Source: an uncultured Coriobacteriaceae bacterium (GTDB lineage: Bacteria > Actinomycetota > Coriobacteriia > Coriobacteriales > Atopobiaceae). From it: 33,466 nt of DNA. Shown here in pieces: positions 9,333 to 17,845 of this stretch. The position numbers were made by a program, and so were the translations under genes. Location: contig CADBRX010000186.1 of the NCBI GenBank assembly GCA_902797175.1, forward strand, positions 1 through 33,466, in the 5' to 3' direction. The first letter of the stretch is position 1; every line of letters begins with the position of its first letter. A model generated the notes under the pieces. The model did not search any database, had not been told where the DNA came from, and was given only the letters and a program-made list of their open reading frames with translations.

Positions 9333-11291
9333 CTACTCATCCATAGAGGAGCTGAGCGCATCGATTTCTTCGGGAGAAAGCGCGTCGATATCCTCCTGGG
9401 TCATCTCGTCGATGCTCTTGGTGGTGCCCGGTCCGCTTACCAGCACGATGTCGCCCTCAGAGAGGCCGGACTCAATGACTGCCTGCGAAGAGGACTGCTG
9501 GAGCACCTTGACCTTCACGCGCGTGGTCTTGGGAGCCGGCGAGTCTTCCGTGAGCTTATCCATCTCCGAGGGATCGTCGAGGACGTCGACGAAGATGCCG
9601 TCGGAAAGCTCGCGCAATGCCGCCGCAGGAACGACGAGGACGTTTTGCAGGTCGGTCGTGTAGATGGTGATAGTGGCGGTCATGCCCGGCTTGAGACGGC
9701 TGTCCGGCTTGGGGATGACGCAGTCGACGGTGAAGGTCGCGACGCCCGAGGCACCGCCCGCCGATTCGCCCGAACCGCTCGAGACGGTGGCGACGTCGAC
9801 GACGCGCGCCTCCTGCTCGAGGCCCGGCACGCTCGCAAAGGTGACCGTCGCACGCTGGCCCGCCTTGACGGAGGTGATGTCGATCTCGTTTATCTCGAGC
9901 GAGACGCGCATCTGCGAGACGTCTGCGATGGTGGCAAGCGAGCTTGTCGACTTGGAGGATGAGGTAGTGCCGCCGGAGGCGCCGCCCACCGAGGCTCCCA
10001 CGACCGCAGAGAACGAGATGATGTTTCCGGGCTTGGGAGCCTTGACCGTGCGCTTCTCGCCCTTCTCCTTCTCGGTGTTGAGCGCGCGCTCGGCCGTCTT
10101 GAGCGAGGACTCGGCGCTCGTGATGCCGCTTCGGGCGGATTCGATGGACGAGTCGAAGGACGCCTCGTCATAGCTGGGGACATCGGGGATGGCGTAGCGC
10201 GACTTGGCCGCATCGCCAGCGGATGCCGCAGCCGCGAGGGCCTCTTGGTGCGCCGTGCTGGCCTGCGCAAGCTCATCCTCGTATTGTTTCATATGGTCCG
10301 TTGCATCTTTGTAGGTAGACGCAGCTTCGTCAAACGCTTCTCTAGTTATCTCAAGGTTTGTAACAGCGATTCCCAGTGCCTCTTTGGCCTCCATGACCTG
10401 ACGTTTTGCCGCTTCCTTCTTAGGATCATCATCATCTAGAGAAGCCTCGTATTTCTCGGCAATGTCGAGGTCGACCTCAGCCTGGTCGCACTTACTCTGA
10501 GCCTCAACATAATCTGAGGTTGCCTCATCGTAGAGCTTTTTCTTTCCTTCAGGATCCCATATCTTCTTCTGGTCGTCATACCGTTTTTGGACTACGGCAA
10601 ACTTCGCGTCTGCGTCGTTCTTGATGGGGTTGAACGCGGCGTCGTAGGCGGCCTGCGCCTGGGCCTGCGCGGAATCCGCCGCGGCCTGCGCGCTGTCATG
10701 CTTTGCCTTTGCCGTGTCTCGCTCGCCCTCCGCCTTGGAGAGCGCCTCGTAGGCCTTGCTGACCTCAGCCTGCGCCTTGGAATAGGCCTCCTCGGCGTCG
10801 GCGATGGACTTGTCGATCTCGGAGTTGCGCAGCGTGAAGAGGACGTCGCCCGCCTTGACCTGCTGACCCTCCGAGACGTTCACCGTGTCGATGATGCCGT
10901 CGACCTCAGGCGTCACGACCACCTGCGCGTACGGCTGCAGCGCGCCAGAGCCCTGCACGCTGACCTTGAAGTCGTCCCGGGTGACCTCCGCAAACTCGTA
11001 GGGAGAGTTTGTCTTGGGCTTGTTCAGGGCAGAACGCGCAAAGAAGAAGCCTCCCACCACAAGGGCCAACGCCCCTGCTGCGGCACCCGCCTTGATGAGC
11101 ACCGAGCGGCGACGCGCGGCGCGGCGTTCCTCGAGCGCCTTGAGGGCGGCAAGGGCCTCCTGCTCTTCGTCAGCGGGTGGCTGGATGGTGTCAAAGGCGG
11201 GTGTTTCCAGAGACTGGGTCTCGCGTTCAAGCAGCTGGGTCTCATCTGCAAGAAGCTGTGTCTCCTGGGAAGAGAAATCGTCAGAGGCCAT
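9333..11291 (-). CDS. HlyD/MacA-family membrane fusion (adaptor) protein
   Basis: Adaptor of 652 residues. A cytoplasmic tail of about 60 residues with a repeated TQLL/TQSL pattern (TQLLADETQLLERETQSLET) is followed by one transmembrane segment (about 64-85), a lipoyl/barrel half (SVQGSGALQPYAQVVVTPEV), a very long coiled coil (about 157-440), the second barrel half with a Gly/Ser-rich loop (VGASVGGASGGTTSSSK), and a C-terminal domain with DLQNVLVVPAAAL. It should link the FtsX-type permease to the cell-wall side. The frame is open further upstream, but AAGGAG ends 5 nt before the ATG at 11291. Odd: the DNA of about 10278-10610, coding for residues 227-338 of the coiled coil, has much lower GC than its flanks. 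First gene of the export operon. Confidence 0.9.
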   Translation of the reverse strand: MASDDFSSQETQLLADETQLLERETQSLETPAFDTIQPPADEEQEALAALKALEERRAARRRSVLIKAGAAAGALALVVGGFFFARSALNKPKTNSPYEFAEVTRDDFKVSVQGSGALQPYAQVVVTPEVDGIIDTVNVSEGQQVKAGDVLFTLRNSEIDKSIADAEEAYSKAQAEVSKAYEALSKAEGERDTAKAKHDSAQAAADSAQAQAQAAYDAAFNPIKNDADAKFAVVQKRYDDQKKIWDPEGKKKLYDEATSDYVEAQSKCDQAEVDLDIAEKYEASLDDDDPKKEAAKRQVMEAKEALGIAVTNLEITREAFDEAASTYKDATDHMKQYEDELAQASTAHQEALAAAASAGDAAKSRYAIPDVPSYDEASFDSSIESARSGITSAESSLKTAERALNTEKEKGEKRTVKAPKPGNIISFSAVVGASVGGASGGTTSSSKSTSSLATIADVSQMRVSLEINEIDITSVKAGQRATVTFASVPGLEQEARVVDVATVSSGSGESAGGASGVATFTVDCVIPKPDSRLKPGMTATITIYTTDLQNVLVVPAAALRELSDGIFVDVLDDPSEMDKLTEDSPAPKTTRVKVKVLQQSSSQAVIESGLSEGDIVLVSGPGTTKSIDEMTQEDIDALSPEEIDALSSSMDE

Positions 11292-11340
11292 GGGCTCTCC
11301 TTGTGCGTAGTGCGTTTGAGATGCGTTTTGCAACATTGAC

Positions 11341-11369
11341 AGTGTATTCCTAATGTTCGGCCAAAACAA
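11341..11369 (-). promoter_or_regulatory. Putative promoter of the export operon
   Basis: On the minus strand TTGTTT (11364-11369), a 17-nt spacer and TACACT (11341-11346) lie about 50 nt before the adaptor start. The hexamers match consensus at 3 and 4 of 6 positions, so the call is tentative. Confidence 0.4.
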
Positions 11370-11377
11370 GAGACGAA

Positions 11378-11426
11378 CGTCCCGGACGGAACGGCCCATC
11401 ATCTGTGGGTAGTTCCGTCCGGGACG
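11378..11426. repeat. Long hairpin A, export operon/hydrogenase intergenic
   Basis: Perfect 15-bp stem (11378-11392 with 11412-11426), continuing after small bulges as CCCA/TGGG around a short loop. It lies downstream of the hydrogenase gene and just upstream of the export-operon promoter. On the minus strand TTCGTCTCTTGTTTT follows, so it may end hydrogenase transcription. Confidence 0.8.
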
Positions 11427-11434
11427 GTGGCGTA

Positions 11435-11483
11435 AGGCGGTTTCTTTGTCAGAACGACCCATAAATCATGGGTCATTCCGCCT
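11435..11483. repeat. Long hairpin B after the hydrogenase gene
   Basis: Outer arms AGGCGG (11435-11440) and CCGCCT (11478-11483); inner stem GACCCAT/ATGGGTC (11456-11462 with 11468-11474), extended by three more pairs after one mismatch. The CCGCC...GGAA/TTCCG ends resemble hairpin A and the 3932-3996 repeat. It lies 16 nt past the hydrogenase stop. Confidence 0.7.
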
Positions 11484-11498
11484 GGGATCGGCCAAGCG

Positions 11499-13082
11499 CT
11501 ACTCGTCGCTCTCCTGGCCGTCCTCCTCGCGCTCGAGCTTATGGATGAGCGAGCGGAACTCGTTGTCCACCGCGTTGGGGTGCGGGGAGCGCTTGGCGTA
11601 GCGCTTGACCGCCGCGACGGACTTGTTGATGGGTTGGAGCGTCCCCGCGCCCGCGACGCAGCCACCGGGACATGCCATGCCCTCGAGCAGGTATCCTGGG
11701 TACTTTCCCCTGACGGCGTCCCTCAGCATCTGGCGGCACTCTTCCAGGCCCTCGGCATTCTTGACCTTGACCTCGACCTCTGGGTGTTCGCGGTGAATCA
11801 CGTTGACCACCGCGTTGGCGACGCCGCCTGCCACGGCGAACATGCGGCCATCCTCGGAGGCGACGTCAAAGTCGCTCTTGTTGTCGTCCTCCAGGGCCAG
11901 GTAGTCGATGCCCTTGGCCTCCATCATGCCCGCCATCTCCTCGAAGGTCAGGACGAAGTCAACCTCGGAGCGCACCGACTGGCGCATGGCCTCGAGCTTC
12001 TTGGCGGCGCACGGGCCCACAAACACGATCTTGGCGTTGGGGTGCTTGCGGCGAATCATGCGAGCCGTTAGCACCATGGGCGTGAGCGCCATCGAGATGC
12101 AGTCCGCCTGCGCGGGGAACTCCATCTTTGCCATGGACGACCATGCCGGGCAGCAGGAGGTGCCCATGAAGGGGATCTTGTCGGGCACTTCGTCGAGGAA
12201 CATCTCGGCCTCCTCGACGGCGCAGAGGTCCGCGCCGATGGCGACCTCCTCCACGCCCGAGAAGCCCAGCTGGCGGAACGCCTCCCGAAGCTTGCCCACG
12301 TTTCCCTTGCCGCCAAACTGCCCCACAAAGGCGGGGGCGACGGCGGCTATGACCTCCTCGCCACCCAGAATCGACCAGATGACCTGCACGAGCTGGCTCT
12401 TGTCGGCGATGGCGCCAAAGGGGCAGTTGACCAGGCACTGTCCGCAGCTCACGCACTTCTCGTAGTCGATGTCGGCACGGCCGTGCTCGTCCGACCCGAT
12501 GGCCTTCATGCCACACGCCTCGGCGCACGGGCGGGTGTGGTGATGGATGGCGTGATAGGGGCACACCTTGGCGCACATGCCGCAGGAGATGCACTTCTCG
12601 TGGTCGATGAAGGCCTTCTTGTTCCTGAACGTGATGGCGCCCTTGGGGCAGATCTCGCGGCACGGGTGCGCAAGGCAGCCCTGGCAGGAGCTCGACACGC
12701 GATAGACGTTGTCCTCGCAGGCGTTGCACGCAAACTTGATGACGTTGATCAGGGGCGGCTGGTAGTAGGCATCGGGTCCAGCAGCCTCCGCCATGCCCTC
12801 CGAGATGGACCGCGGACGGTCCACACCCTGCTGCGGCAGGCCCATGGCAAAGCGGATGCGCTCGGAGACGATGGCGCGCTCGAGAAAGACGCTCTCGCGG
12901 TAGGTTGCCACGTCACCCGGGATGATCTGGTAGGGCAGCTCCTCGAAGGCACGGTCAAACTCCACGTCGGTGTTGGAGGGATCGCTCCCCAGCTCGTACA
13001 CGATCTTTGCCACCTCGGAAAAGACCCTGCGGCGAATGTCGGTCAGGTTGGTGTACACGCCTCTCATGTTGCTCGATGCCAT
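11499..13082 (-). CDS. Monomeric [FeFe] hydrogenase, group-B type
   Basis: A 527-residue iron-sulfur protein. Residues 119-220 hold 16 cysteines in ferredoxin-like clusters, including CISCGMCAKVCP (164-175) and CVSCGQCLVNCP (210-221). The H-cluster domain has the three hydrogenase signatures: L1 TSCCPAW (308-314), L2 GPCAAKKLE (356-364) and L3 EGMACPGGCVAGAG (467-480). So the ligand cysteines 311, 358, 471 and 475 and the proton-transfer Cys310 are present. L2 has Gly where most catalytic group A enzymes have Met, which with the N-terminal layout points to group B. These are cytoplasmic and ferredoxin-linked, with poorly known physiology; hydrogen production during fermentation is the usual guess. 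The H-cluster needs HydE, HydF and HydG, none of which is in the window. A TATACT -10-like hexamer lies at 13141-13146. Start: GAGGAG before ATG. Confidence 0.9.
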   Translation of the reverse strand: MASSNMRGVYTNLTDIRRRVFSEVAKIVYELGSDPSNTDVEFDRAFEELPYQIIPGDVATYRESVFLERAIVSERIRFAMGLPQQGVDRPRSISEGMAEAAGPDAYYQPPLINVIKFACNACEDNVYRVSSSCQGCLAHPCREICPKGAITFRNKKAFIDHEKCISCGMCAKVCPYHAIHHHTRPCAEACGMKAIGSDEHGRADIDYEKCVSCGQCLVNCPFGAIADKSQLVQVIWSILGGEEVIAAVAPAFVGQFGGKGNVGKLREAFRQLGFSGVEEVAIGADLCAVEEAEMFLDEVPDKIPFMGTSCCPAWSSMAKMEFPAQADCISMALTPMVLTARMIRRKHPNAKIVFVGPCAAKKLEAMRQSVRSEVDFVLTFEEMAGMMEAKGIDYLALEDDNKSDFDVASEDGRMFAVAGGVANAVVNVIHREHPEVEVKVKNAEGLEECRQMLRDAVRGKYPGYLLEGMACPGGCVAGAGTLQPINKSVAAVKRYAKRSPHPNAVDNEFRSLIHKLEREEDGQESDE

Positions 13083-13186
13083 GGGCGTTCCTCTCCTCGT
13101 GGTGACCTGCGCAAACGTTTTTTGTGACTGCCGTCCCTTCAGTATAGCGAGGGCCGCCCCAAAAACCGATGGGCAGCGCCGCCTTC

Positions 13187-14116
13187 TTACCGTTTCGGGA
13201 AGGGAGGGAACCGTTCGGGGAGCGCAGAGGTGATGACCAGCTGTTCGTTGGTGAGCGGATGCTGCAGGACCACCTCGTGCGCATGGAGCAGGAGCCCGCC
13301 GCGATTGCGCGCGCCACCATAGAGCGCGTCTCCGACGATCGCGTGCCCCAGATGCGCGAGGTGGACGCGGATCTGATGCCTGCGGCCCGTGCCGAGCTCC
13401 GCCTCCACGAGGGAGAGGTCACCGGCTGTCGCGCATGTGCGCAGGCGTGTCAGGGCAGGCTTGCCCGTGCGTCCCACGCGCATCCGGCGCGCGTCGTGGC
13501 GGTCACGCGCGATGGGGGCGTCCACCTCGACCCATCCGTCCTCGGCCTGGGGCAGCCTTCCCTTGATGACGGCGTAGTAGCGCTTGCGCATGCCACCTTC
13601 CGCCACGAGCTCGTCAAAGGCCGGCTGGAACTCCTCCGTCAGAGAGAAGAGCACGATGCCGCTCGTCTCCACGTCAAGGCGATGCAATGCCTGGGGGACC
13701 GCCGTCGTTCCCTGCTCCTGCAAGAGGCCCTGGACAAGCGCCGTCAGCGTGGCTGCGTCCGTTCCGTCCCCATGCACGAGGATGCCCGTGGGCTTTTCCA
13801 CTGCCAGCAGAAAGGGATCTTGGTAGAGCAGCTCAAGCGGCCCTTTTGCCGAGGGCACCGCATCGCGCGTCACCCGCAGCTCGACCGACACCGCAGACCC
13901 AGGGCCGAGCTGGGCATTGCGCGCAAGCGCCCCGCCGTCAGCGTCCTTGAGCTGGGCGCCCTCAATGACGCGCGCCACCATGGCGCGCGAAGGCACAAGG
14001 GAGCGCATCAGCTCGAGCGCCGTGCAGTCACGCCCCACGCAAAAGTCCGCCCTGCCAGGGCCGTCGAGCGTTGGGACGTGGGCATCGACGAGCCTCGCAG
14101 CCAGCCGTGCGCTCAT
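13187..14116 (-). CDS. RluA-family rRNA pseudouridine synthase
   Basis: 309 residues. Contains the RluA signature HRLDVETSGIVLF with the catalytic Asp at about 148, preceded by LLAVEKPTGILVH and followed by GRRHQIRVHLAHLGHAIVGD, all standard blocks of the RluA/RluC/RluD family that isomerises uridines in 23S rRNA or tRNA. An N-terminal S4-like region (about 30-80: LMRSLVPSRAMVARVIEG) is weak but present. The start at 14116 is chosen because its ATG overlaps the LysR stop as ATGA and has AAGGGG just upstream. Third gene of hisS - LysR - rluA. The target uridine cannot be named from sequence. Confidence 0.9.
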   Translation of the reverse strand: MSARLAARLVDAHVPTLDGPGRADFCVGRDCTALELMRSLVPSRAMVARVIEGAQLKDADGGALARNAQLGPGSAVSVELRVTRDAVPSAKGPLELLYQDPFLLAVEKPTGILVHGDGTDAATLTALVQGLLQEQGTTAVPQALHRLDVETSGIVLFSLTEEFQPAFDELVAEGGMRKRYYAVIKGRLPQAEDGWVEVDAPIARDRHDARRMRVGRTGKPALTRLRTCATAGDLSLVEAELGTGRRHQIRVHLAHLGHAIVGDALYGGARNRGGLLLHAHEVVLQHPLTNEQLVITSALPERFPPFPKR

Positions 14117-15045
14117 GCCCCTTCCCCAAAGAGCTCCACGAGCAGGTCGGCAAACGACTCGATGACGCTCCACACGTGCTCTGACGCACGCCAGGCGACA
14201 TGGATGGGGATGGTCGCGTCGTCTCCCAGCGAGATGATGCGCAGGCTCTCGTTTTCCGCCTGCCCCGTCATGGCCCTCGCCAGGTCCATGGGCACAAAGC
14301 AGGCCCCCACACCTCGGCTCGCAAGGTCGACGAGCGTCTCGGAGTTCTTTGACATCACGCGCGCGGCAGGACGGATCCCCGAGCGCTCGAGGATCGAGCG
14401 GGAGAGGTCTCCCGGCTCGTCCCCCTTGCCGAGCAGCAGATAGGGCAGGTCCGCCAGCGCGGCAAGGCTCCCCGTCTGCTCGACGCCCTCGATGGCGGCC
14501 TGCGCGCCGTCACCATAGAACTTGTCAAGCAGCGCGTCAGAGGCCAGAAGCACGACACGCTCCTGCCGCAGGGGACGCACGACCAGACCCGAAGCCCCCT
14601 TGGGCACGGTCGCCACGATCATGTCCACCCGACCCTCGCGCAGAAGGTCGACCAGCTCGTCGTTCTCGTCCTCCTCGAGCTGGATGCCTACGCCGGGATG
14701 GGTGGCATCAAACGCGGCGATGGCCGTCGGCATGAGCAGACGGCCGCGCGTCGACGCGACGCCAATGGCAAGGAGCCCCTGCGCGTTGCCGGCTATGTCG
14801 GCAAACTCCTGCTCGAGCGCACGACGCTCCGCCTGGAAGCGACGCGCATAGCGAAGGAACTCCTCGCCCGCGTAGGTGAGGGAAAGCGGGACGGTACGAT
14901 TGACCAGCTTGACGCCTAGTTCGCGCTCGACGCTCGCCACATGCGCCGACAGCGTCTGCTGCGTGACCAGAAGACGCGCCGCCGCACGGGTGAAGCTCCG
15001 CTCCTCGGCAAGCGCGATGAAGTAGTCCATGGTGACGAGGTTCAT
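14113..15045 (-). CDS. LysR-family transcriptional regulator
   Basis: 310 residues. The N-terminal winged helix-turn-helix is clear (MDYFIALAEERSFTRAAARL, then TQQTLSAHVASVERELG), followed by a linker helix and a periplasmic-binding-fold effector domain (about 90-300, with GLLAIGVASTRGRLLMP). Members bind a small coinducer and usually control a divergent gene, but here the gene lies between hisS (23 nt upstream, same strand) and rluA (4-nt overlap). No divergent target is present, so its regulon is probably elsewhere. GGAGAG precedes the ATG. The ligand is unknown; co-transcription with hisS hints at, but does not show, an amino-acid link. Confidence 0.9.
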   Translation of the reverse strand: MNLVTMDYFIALAEERSFTRAAARLLVTQQTLSAHVASVERELGVKLVNRTVPLSLTYAGEEFLRYARRFQAERRALEQEFADIAGNAQGLLAIGVASTRGRLLMPTAIAAFDATHPGVGIQLEEDENDELVDLLREGRVDMIVATVPKGASGLVVRPLRQERVVLLASDALLDKFYGDGAQAAIEGVEQTGSLAALADLPYLLLGKGDEPGDLSRSILERSGIRPAARVMSKNSETLVDLASRGVGACFVPMDLARAMTGQAENESLRIISLGDDATIPIHVAWRASEHVWSVIESFADLLVELFGEGA

Positions 15046-15068
15046 GGAGCTCTCCGAAAAGACGGGCG

Positions 15069-16379
15069 CTACGCCATGCGAGCCGCTATGTGCTGGGAAA
15101 GCTCCGCGAGCGGTATCTGCACCTGCTCGTGGGTCGCCATGTCGCGCACCGTGGCGACGCCCGCGGCGACCTCGTCGGCGCCGAGCACCACGCAGATGCG
15201 GGCGCCCACCTTGTCGGCCTGCTTGAACTGGCTCTTGAGCGAGCGAGCCTGGTAGTCCTCCTCGGTACGGATGCCCGCCGCACGCAACGCCTGCGCCACG
15301 CTGAAGACCTTGGCGCGCTGGTCAGGGGTGCAGGCGACGTAGACGCACGGGTCGGAAGGCGTCTCGAGGGTGCCGCCGAGCGCGGCAAGCGCGATCGCGA
15401 TGCGCTCGAACCCCACGGCAAAGCCGATGCCAGGCGTGGGACGGCCGCCCTCAAGCTCCATCAGCCCATCGTAGCGACCGCCGCCACCGATGGCACCGAC
15501 GCCAGAGCCCGCGACGTCGACCTCGAAGACCGTGCGCGTGTAGTAGTCGAGCCCGCGCACGAGGGTCGGGTCCTCCTCGTAGGCCACGCCTGCCTCGTCA
15601 AGATAGGCCTTGACCTGCGCGTAGTGAGACGCGCAGTCTTCGCACAGGTTGTCCTTGGCAAGGGGCGCCGCCGCCATGACCTCGCGGCAGTGGTCGTTCT
15701 TGCAGTCGAAGGCGCGCAGGGGGTTGACCTCGGCGCGCTCCATGCAGTCGGCGCACATCTCGTCCGCATGGTCATAGATGAACTGGCGCACGCTCTGGCG
15801 ATATGCCGGGCGGCACGCGGCGTCGCCCATGGAGTTGATGCGCAGCGTCAAGGCGTCGTGGGCAAATCCCAGGCGCTCAAAGTACTGCATGAGCATGATG
15901 ATGACCTCGGCATCGAGGGCAGGATCCGACGCACCCAGGACCTCCACGCCCACCTGGTGGAACTGACGAAGGCGCCCCTTCTGCGGACGCTCGCCGCGGA
16001 ACATCGCCTCGCCGTACCACACCTTGACGGGGGCCCCTCCCTGCGGGACGAAGTTGTTCTCGACGGCAGCGCGCACCACGCCAGCCGTGCCCTCGGGACG
16101 CATGGCCATGCGCTGGCGCGCCTTGAGGTGAGCCTCGCTCCCCCGCTCGAGCACGTCCGGAAGGAGCGCGCCGGAGAAGACGCGGAACATCTCCTTGCGC
16201 ACGACGTCCGTGGACTCGCCGATGCCATGGACAAAGGTGTCCACCTGCTCGATGGCAGGAGTCTCCATCTGGTCGAAGCCGTAGGTGCCAAACAGGTCAC
16301 GCGCCACGTCGAGCATGTGCTGCCAAGCGCGCATGTATCCGCCAAACAGGTCTTCCGTGCCCTGGACCTTCTGAGCCAT
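15069..16379 (-). CDS. hisS: Histidyl-tRNA synthetase
   Basis: Class II synthetase of 436 residues. Motif 1 region: METPAIEQVDTF. Motif 2: YGEAMFRGERPQKGRLRQFH. HisA signature: LVRGLDYYTRTVFE. Motif 3 region: GGGRYDGLME and GIGFAVGFERI. The C-terminal anticodon-binding domain starts at about 335 (DPCVYVACTP). Standard bacterial length. GGAGGAG lies 7 nt before the ATG, and a TATACT -10-like hexamer is at 16417-16422, with no convincing -35. I see no T-box leader in the 131 nt upstream. Leads the operon with the LysR and rluA genes. Confidence 0.96.
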   Translation of the reverse strand: MAQKVQGTEDLFGGYMRAWQHMLDVARDLFGTYGFDQMETPAIEQVDTFVHGIGESTDVVRKEMFRVFSGALLPDVLERGSEAHLKARQRMAMRPEGTAGVVRAAVENNFVPQGGAPVKVWYGEAMFRGERPQKGRLRQFHQVGVEVLGASDPALDAEVIIMLMQYFERLGFAHDALTLRINSMGDAACRPAYRQSVRQFIYDHADEMCADCMERAEVNPLRAFDCKNDHCREVMAAAPLAKDNLCEDCASHYAQVKAYLDEAGVAYEEDPTLVRGLDYYTRTVFEVDVAGSGVGAIGGGGRYDGLMELEGGRPTPGIGFAVGFERIAIALAALGGTLETPSDPCVYVACTPDQRAKVFSVAQALRAAGIRTEEDYQARSLKSQFKQADKVGARICVVLGADEVAAGVATVRDMATHEQVQIPLAELSQHIAARMA

Positions 16380-16510
16380 GTGTGTCTCCTCCGATGGTGT
16401 TCGTCAACAGAGACACAGTATAGCGTTGACGGGCGGGCGCGACGTCGACCGCACCCTTGCACCCGAAAAGGATGGAAAAGGAGAGCCCTTCTGATGTGGG
16501 GAGGCGAGCC

Positions 16511-17587
16511 CTAGTTGGCCCTCATCTGCCACGGGCCTTGGCTCGAGCCGTCGGTGCCTGCCGCGGTACCTGAGATGGTCCCCGCCTCAAAGTCGACGGT
16601 CCCGTTGAACTGGCGCATCCTCTCGATCTCGCCCGAGAAGACCCACTCCGTCCCCTGGAGATGGATCTCGCCCGTCTCCCAGTTGACGTTGCCGGCAAGC
16701 TTGTAGCTCGCGTCGACGTCGTTGGGGTCAAAGTCGCCAAATCCCGCCTCGCAGGTGCCCGTGATCGAGCCGTCCTCTTTCACGGAATCGAAGGTGAAGA
16801 GAATGCCGCAGGTGATGGTCCCCGATCCGTCGGAATACGCGGCGCCTTCGTAGGTGCCCTGCCAGCGGAGCGGGAACGACTGCGCGCTGGCCTTTGTTGG
16901 CTCTGGCTCGGGCTCCGGCTCGGCCTCCTGCCCACTTTCCAGGTACTCATTGATCTCGTGGTCAATGCTCTGGGTGTCGCCAGCGATGGTGGGCGCGTCG
17001 TTGATCAGGGGCGCGATGAGGCGCGGCACCAGCTGCGCGACAAAGTAGCCGCCAGCAAGCACGAGCAGGATGATGAGGATGGCGCCCTTGTTGCCGACGA
17101 AGCGCTTGTACTCGTGGAGAGGGGCGGCCTTGAGCGCCACGTCGTCCTCGCCCATCTCCTGGTCGATGAGCCTCCTCCCACACCGAGAGCAGCGTCGCAT
17201 CCCCGCATACACCACGGCACCGCAATGGGGGCACCGCTGCTGGATGCCATTCATCGCAGACGAGGTGAGCACCACGAAGGGCTCGGGGGTGGAATCGAAG
17301 GGCGCCTGCGCGGGCGCCGGCTGCGGCGTGCTTACCTCGGGCTCTGCCTGCGTCCCTTCCCGGGGCGCCTCCTCCACCCAGGCGTCATCGATGTCCTGGG
17401 GCTCCTCGTCCACCCAGGCGTCATCGATGTCCTGGGGCTCCTCGTCCACCGCATCGCGGACGCCTTGAGGTCCGACGTCTTCCGCAGCTCCCGATGCCTC
17501 CTGGACTGGCTCTTGCAGAGCCATCCCGCAGGCAGGACAGGTCTCCAACCCCTCATCGATGGGCACGCCGCAGTTTGGGCACTTCAT
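16511..17587 (-). CDS. Zinc-ribbon membrane protein with extracellular beta domain
   Basis: 358 residues, function unknown. Two zinc ribbons face the cytoplasm: CPNCGVPIDEGLETCPACG at the N-terminus and CPHCGAVVYAGMRRCSRCG (119-137). Between them is an acidic linker with a 12-residue tandem repeat (DEEPQDIDDAWV) and Pro/Ala-rich sequence. One transmembrane segment (about 168-192) follows, then an EPEPEPEP spacer and an outer domain of about 120 residues with regular beta-strand patterning and repeated GTxxG turns (ITGTCEAG, GTAAGTDG). Such N-terminal double-ribbon, single-pass proteins are common in Gram-positives and are thought to be envelope sensors or scaffolds. Not in an obvious operon. 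Confidence 0.85.
   Translation of the reverse strand: MKCPNCGVPIDEGLETCPACGMALQEPVQEASGAAEDVGPQGVRDAVDEEPQDIDDAWVDEEPQDIDDAWVEEAPREGTQAEPEVSTPQPAPAQAPFDSTPEPFVVLTSSAMNGIQQRCPHCGAVVYAGMRRCSRCGRRLIDQEMGEDDVALKAAPLHEYKRFVGNKGAILIILLVLAGGYFVAQLVPRLIAPLINDAPTIAGDTQSIDHEINEYLESGQEAEPEPEPEPTKASAQSFPLRWQGTYEGAAYSDGSGTITCGILFTFDSVKEDGSITGTCEAGFGDFDPNDVDASYKLAGNVNWETGEIHLQGTEWVFSGEIERMRQFNGTVDFEAGTISGTAAGTDGSSQGPWQMRAN
17373..17444. repeat. 36-bp tandem repeat, two identical copies
   Basis: Two perfect copies (17373-17408 and 17409-17444) plus the first 6 nt of a third, in frame inside the zinc-ribbon gene. Each codes for the 12-residue acidic unit DEEPQDIDDAWV. The exact identity suggests a recent slippage duplication, so copy number may vary between strains. 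Confidence 0.95.
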
Positions 17588-17772
17588 ATCAGGTCCTCCA
17601 AGACCATGGTCATCTCAGGGCACAGGTCACAAGCATACATGACAACGAGTGGAGGCGCGAGTCGTCTTTTTGCGAACAGTGGAGCGTTTTCACCCATGTT
17701 TAACAGAGCTTTGTGGCGTTTCGCGTCATCAAAATGACAGGTCAGACGGACATTTTGCACGCTCGGGAAAAA

Positions 17773-17822
17773 CCGCCCCTCTCCTGCGGCTGCTCGAAAG
17801 GCAGACGACGGGAGAGGGGCGG
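17773..17822 (-). terminator. Rho-independent terminator of ilvE
   Basis: 12-bp perfect stem CCGCCCCTCTCC/GGAGAGGGGCGG (17773-17784 with 17811-17822), followed on the minus strand by TTTTTCCCG. Located 23 nt past the ilvE stop. Confidence 0.88.
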
Positions 17823-17845
17823 CGCGGAAAACGCTGTACGCGAGG

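Noticed and set aside
13169..14443. Plus-strand open frame opposite rluA and the LysR gene
   Set aside because: Antisense to two genes with clear family motifs, no ribosome site, and composition of a shadow frame.
15090..16514. Plus-strand open frame of 474 codons opposite hisS
   Set aside because: Shadow of hisS: no recognisable domain, and it spans the hisS promoter region.
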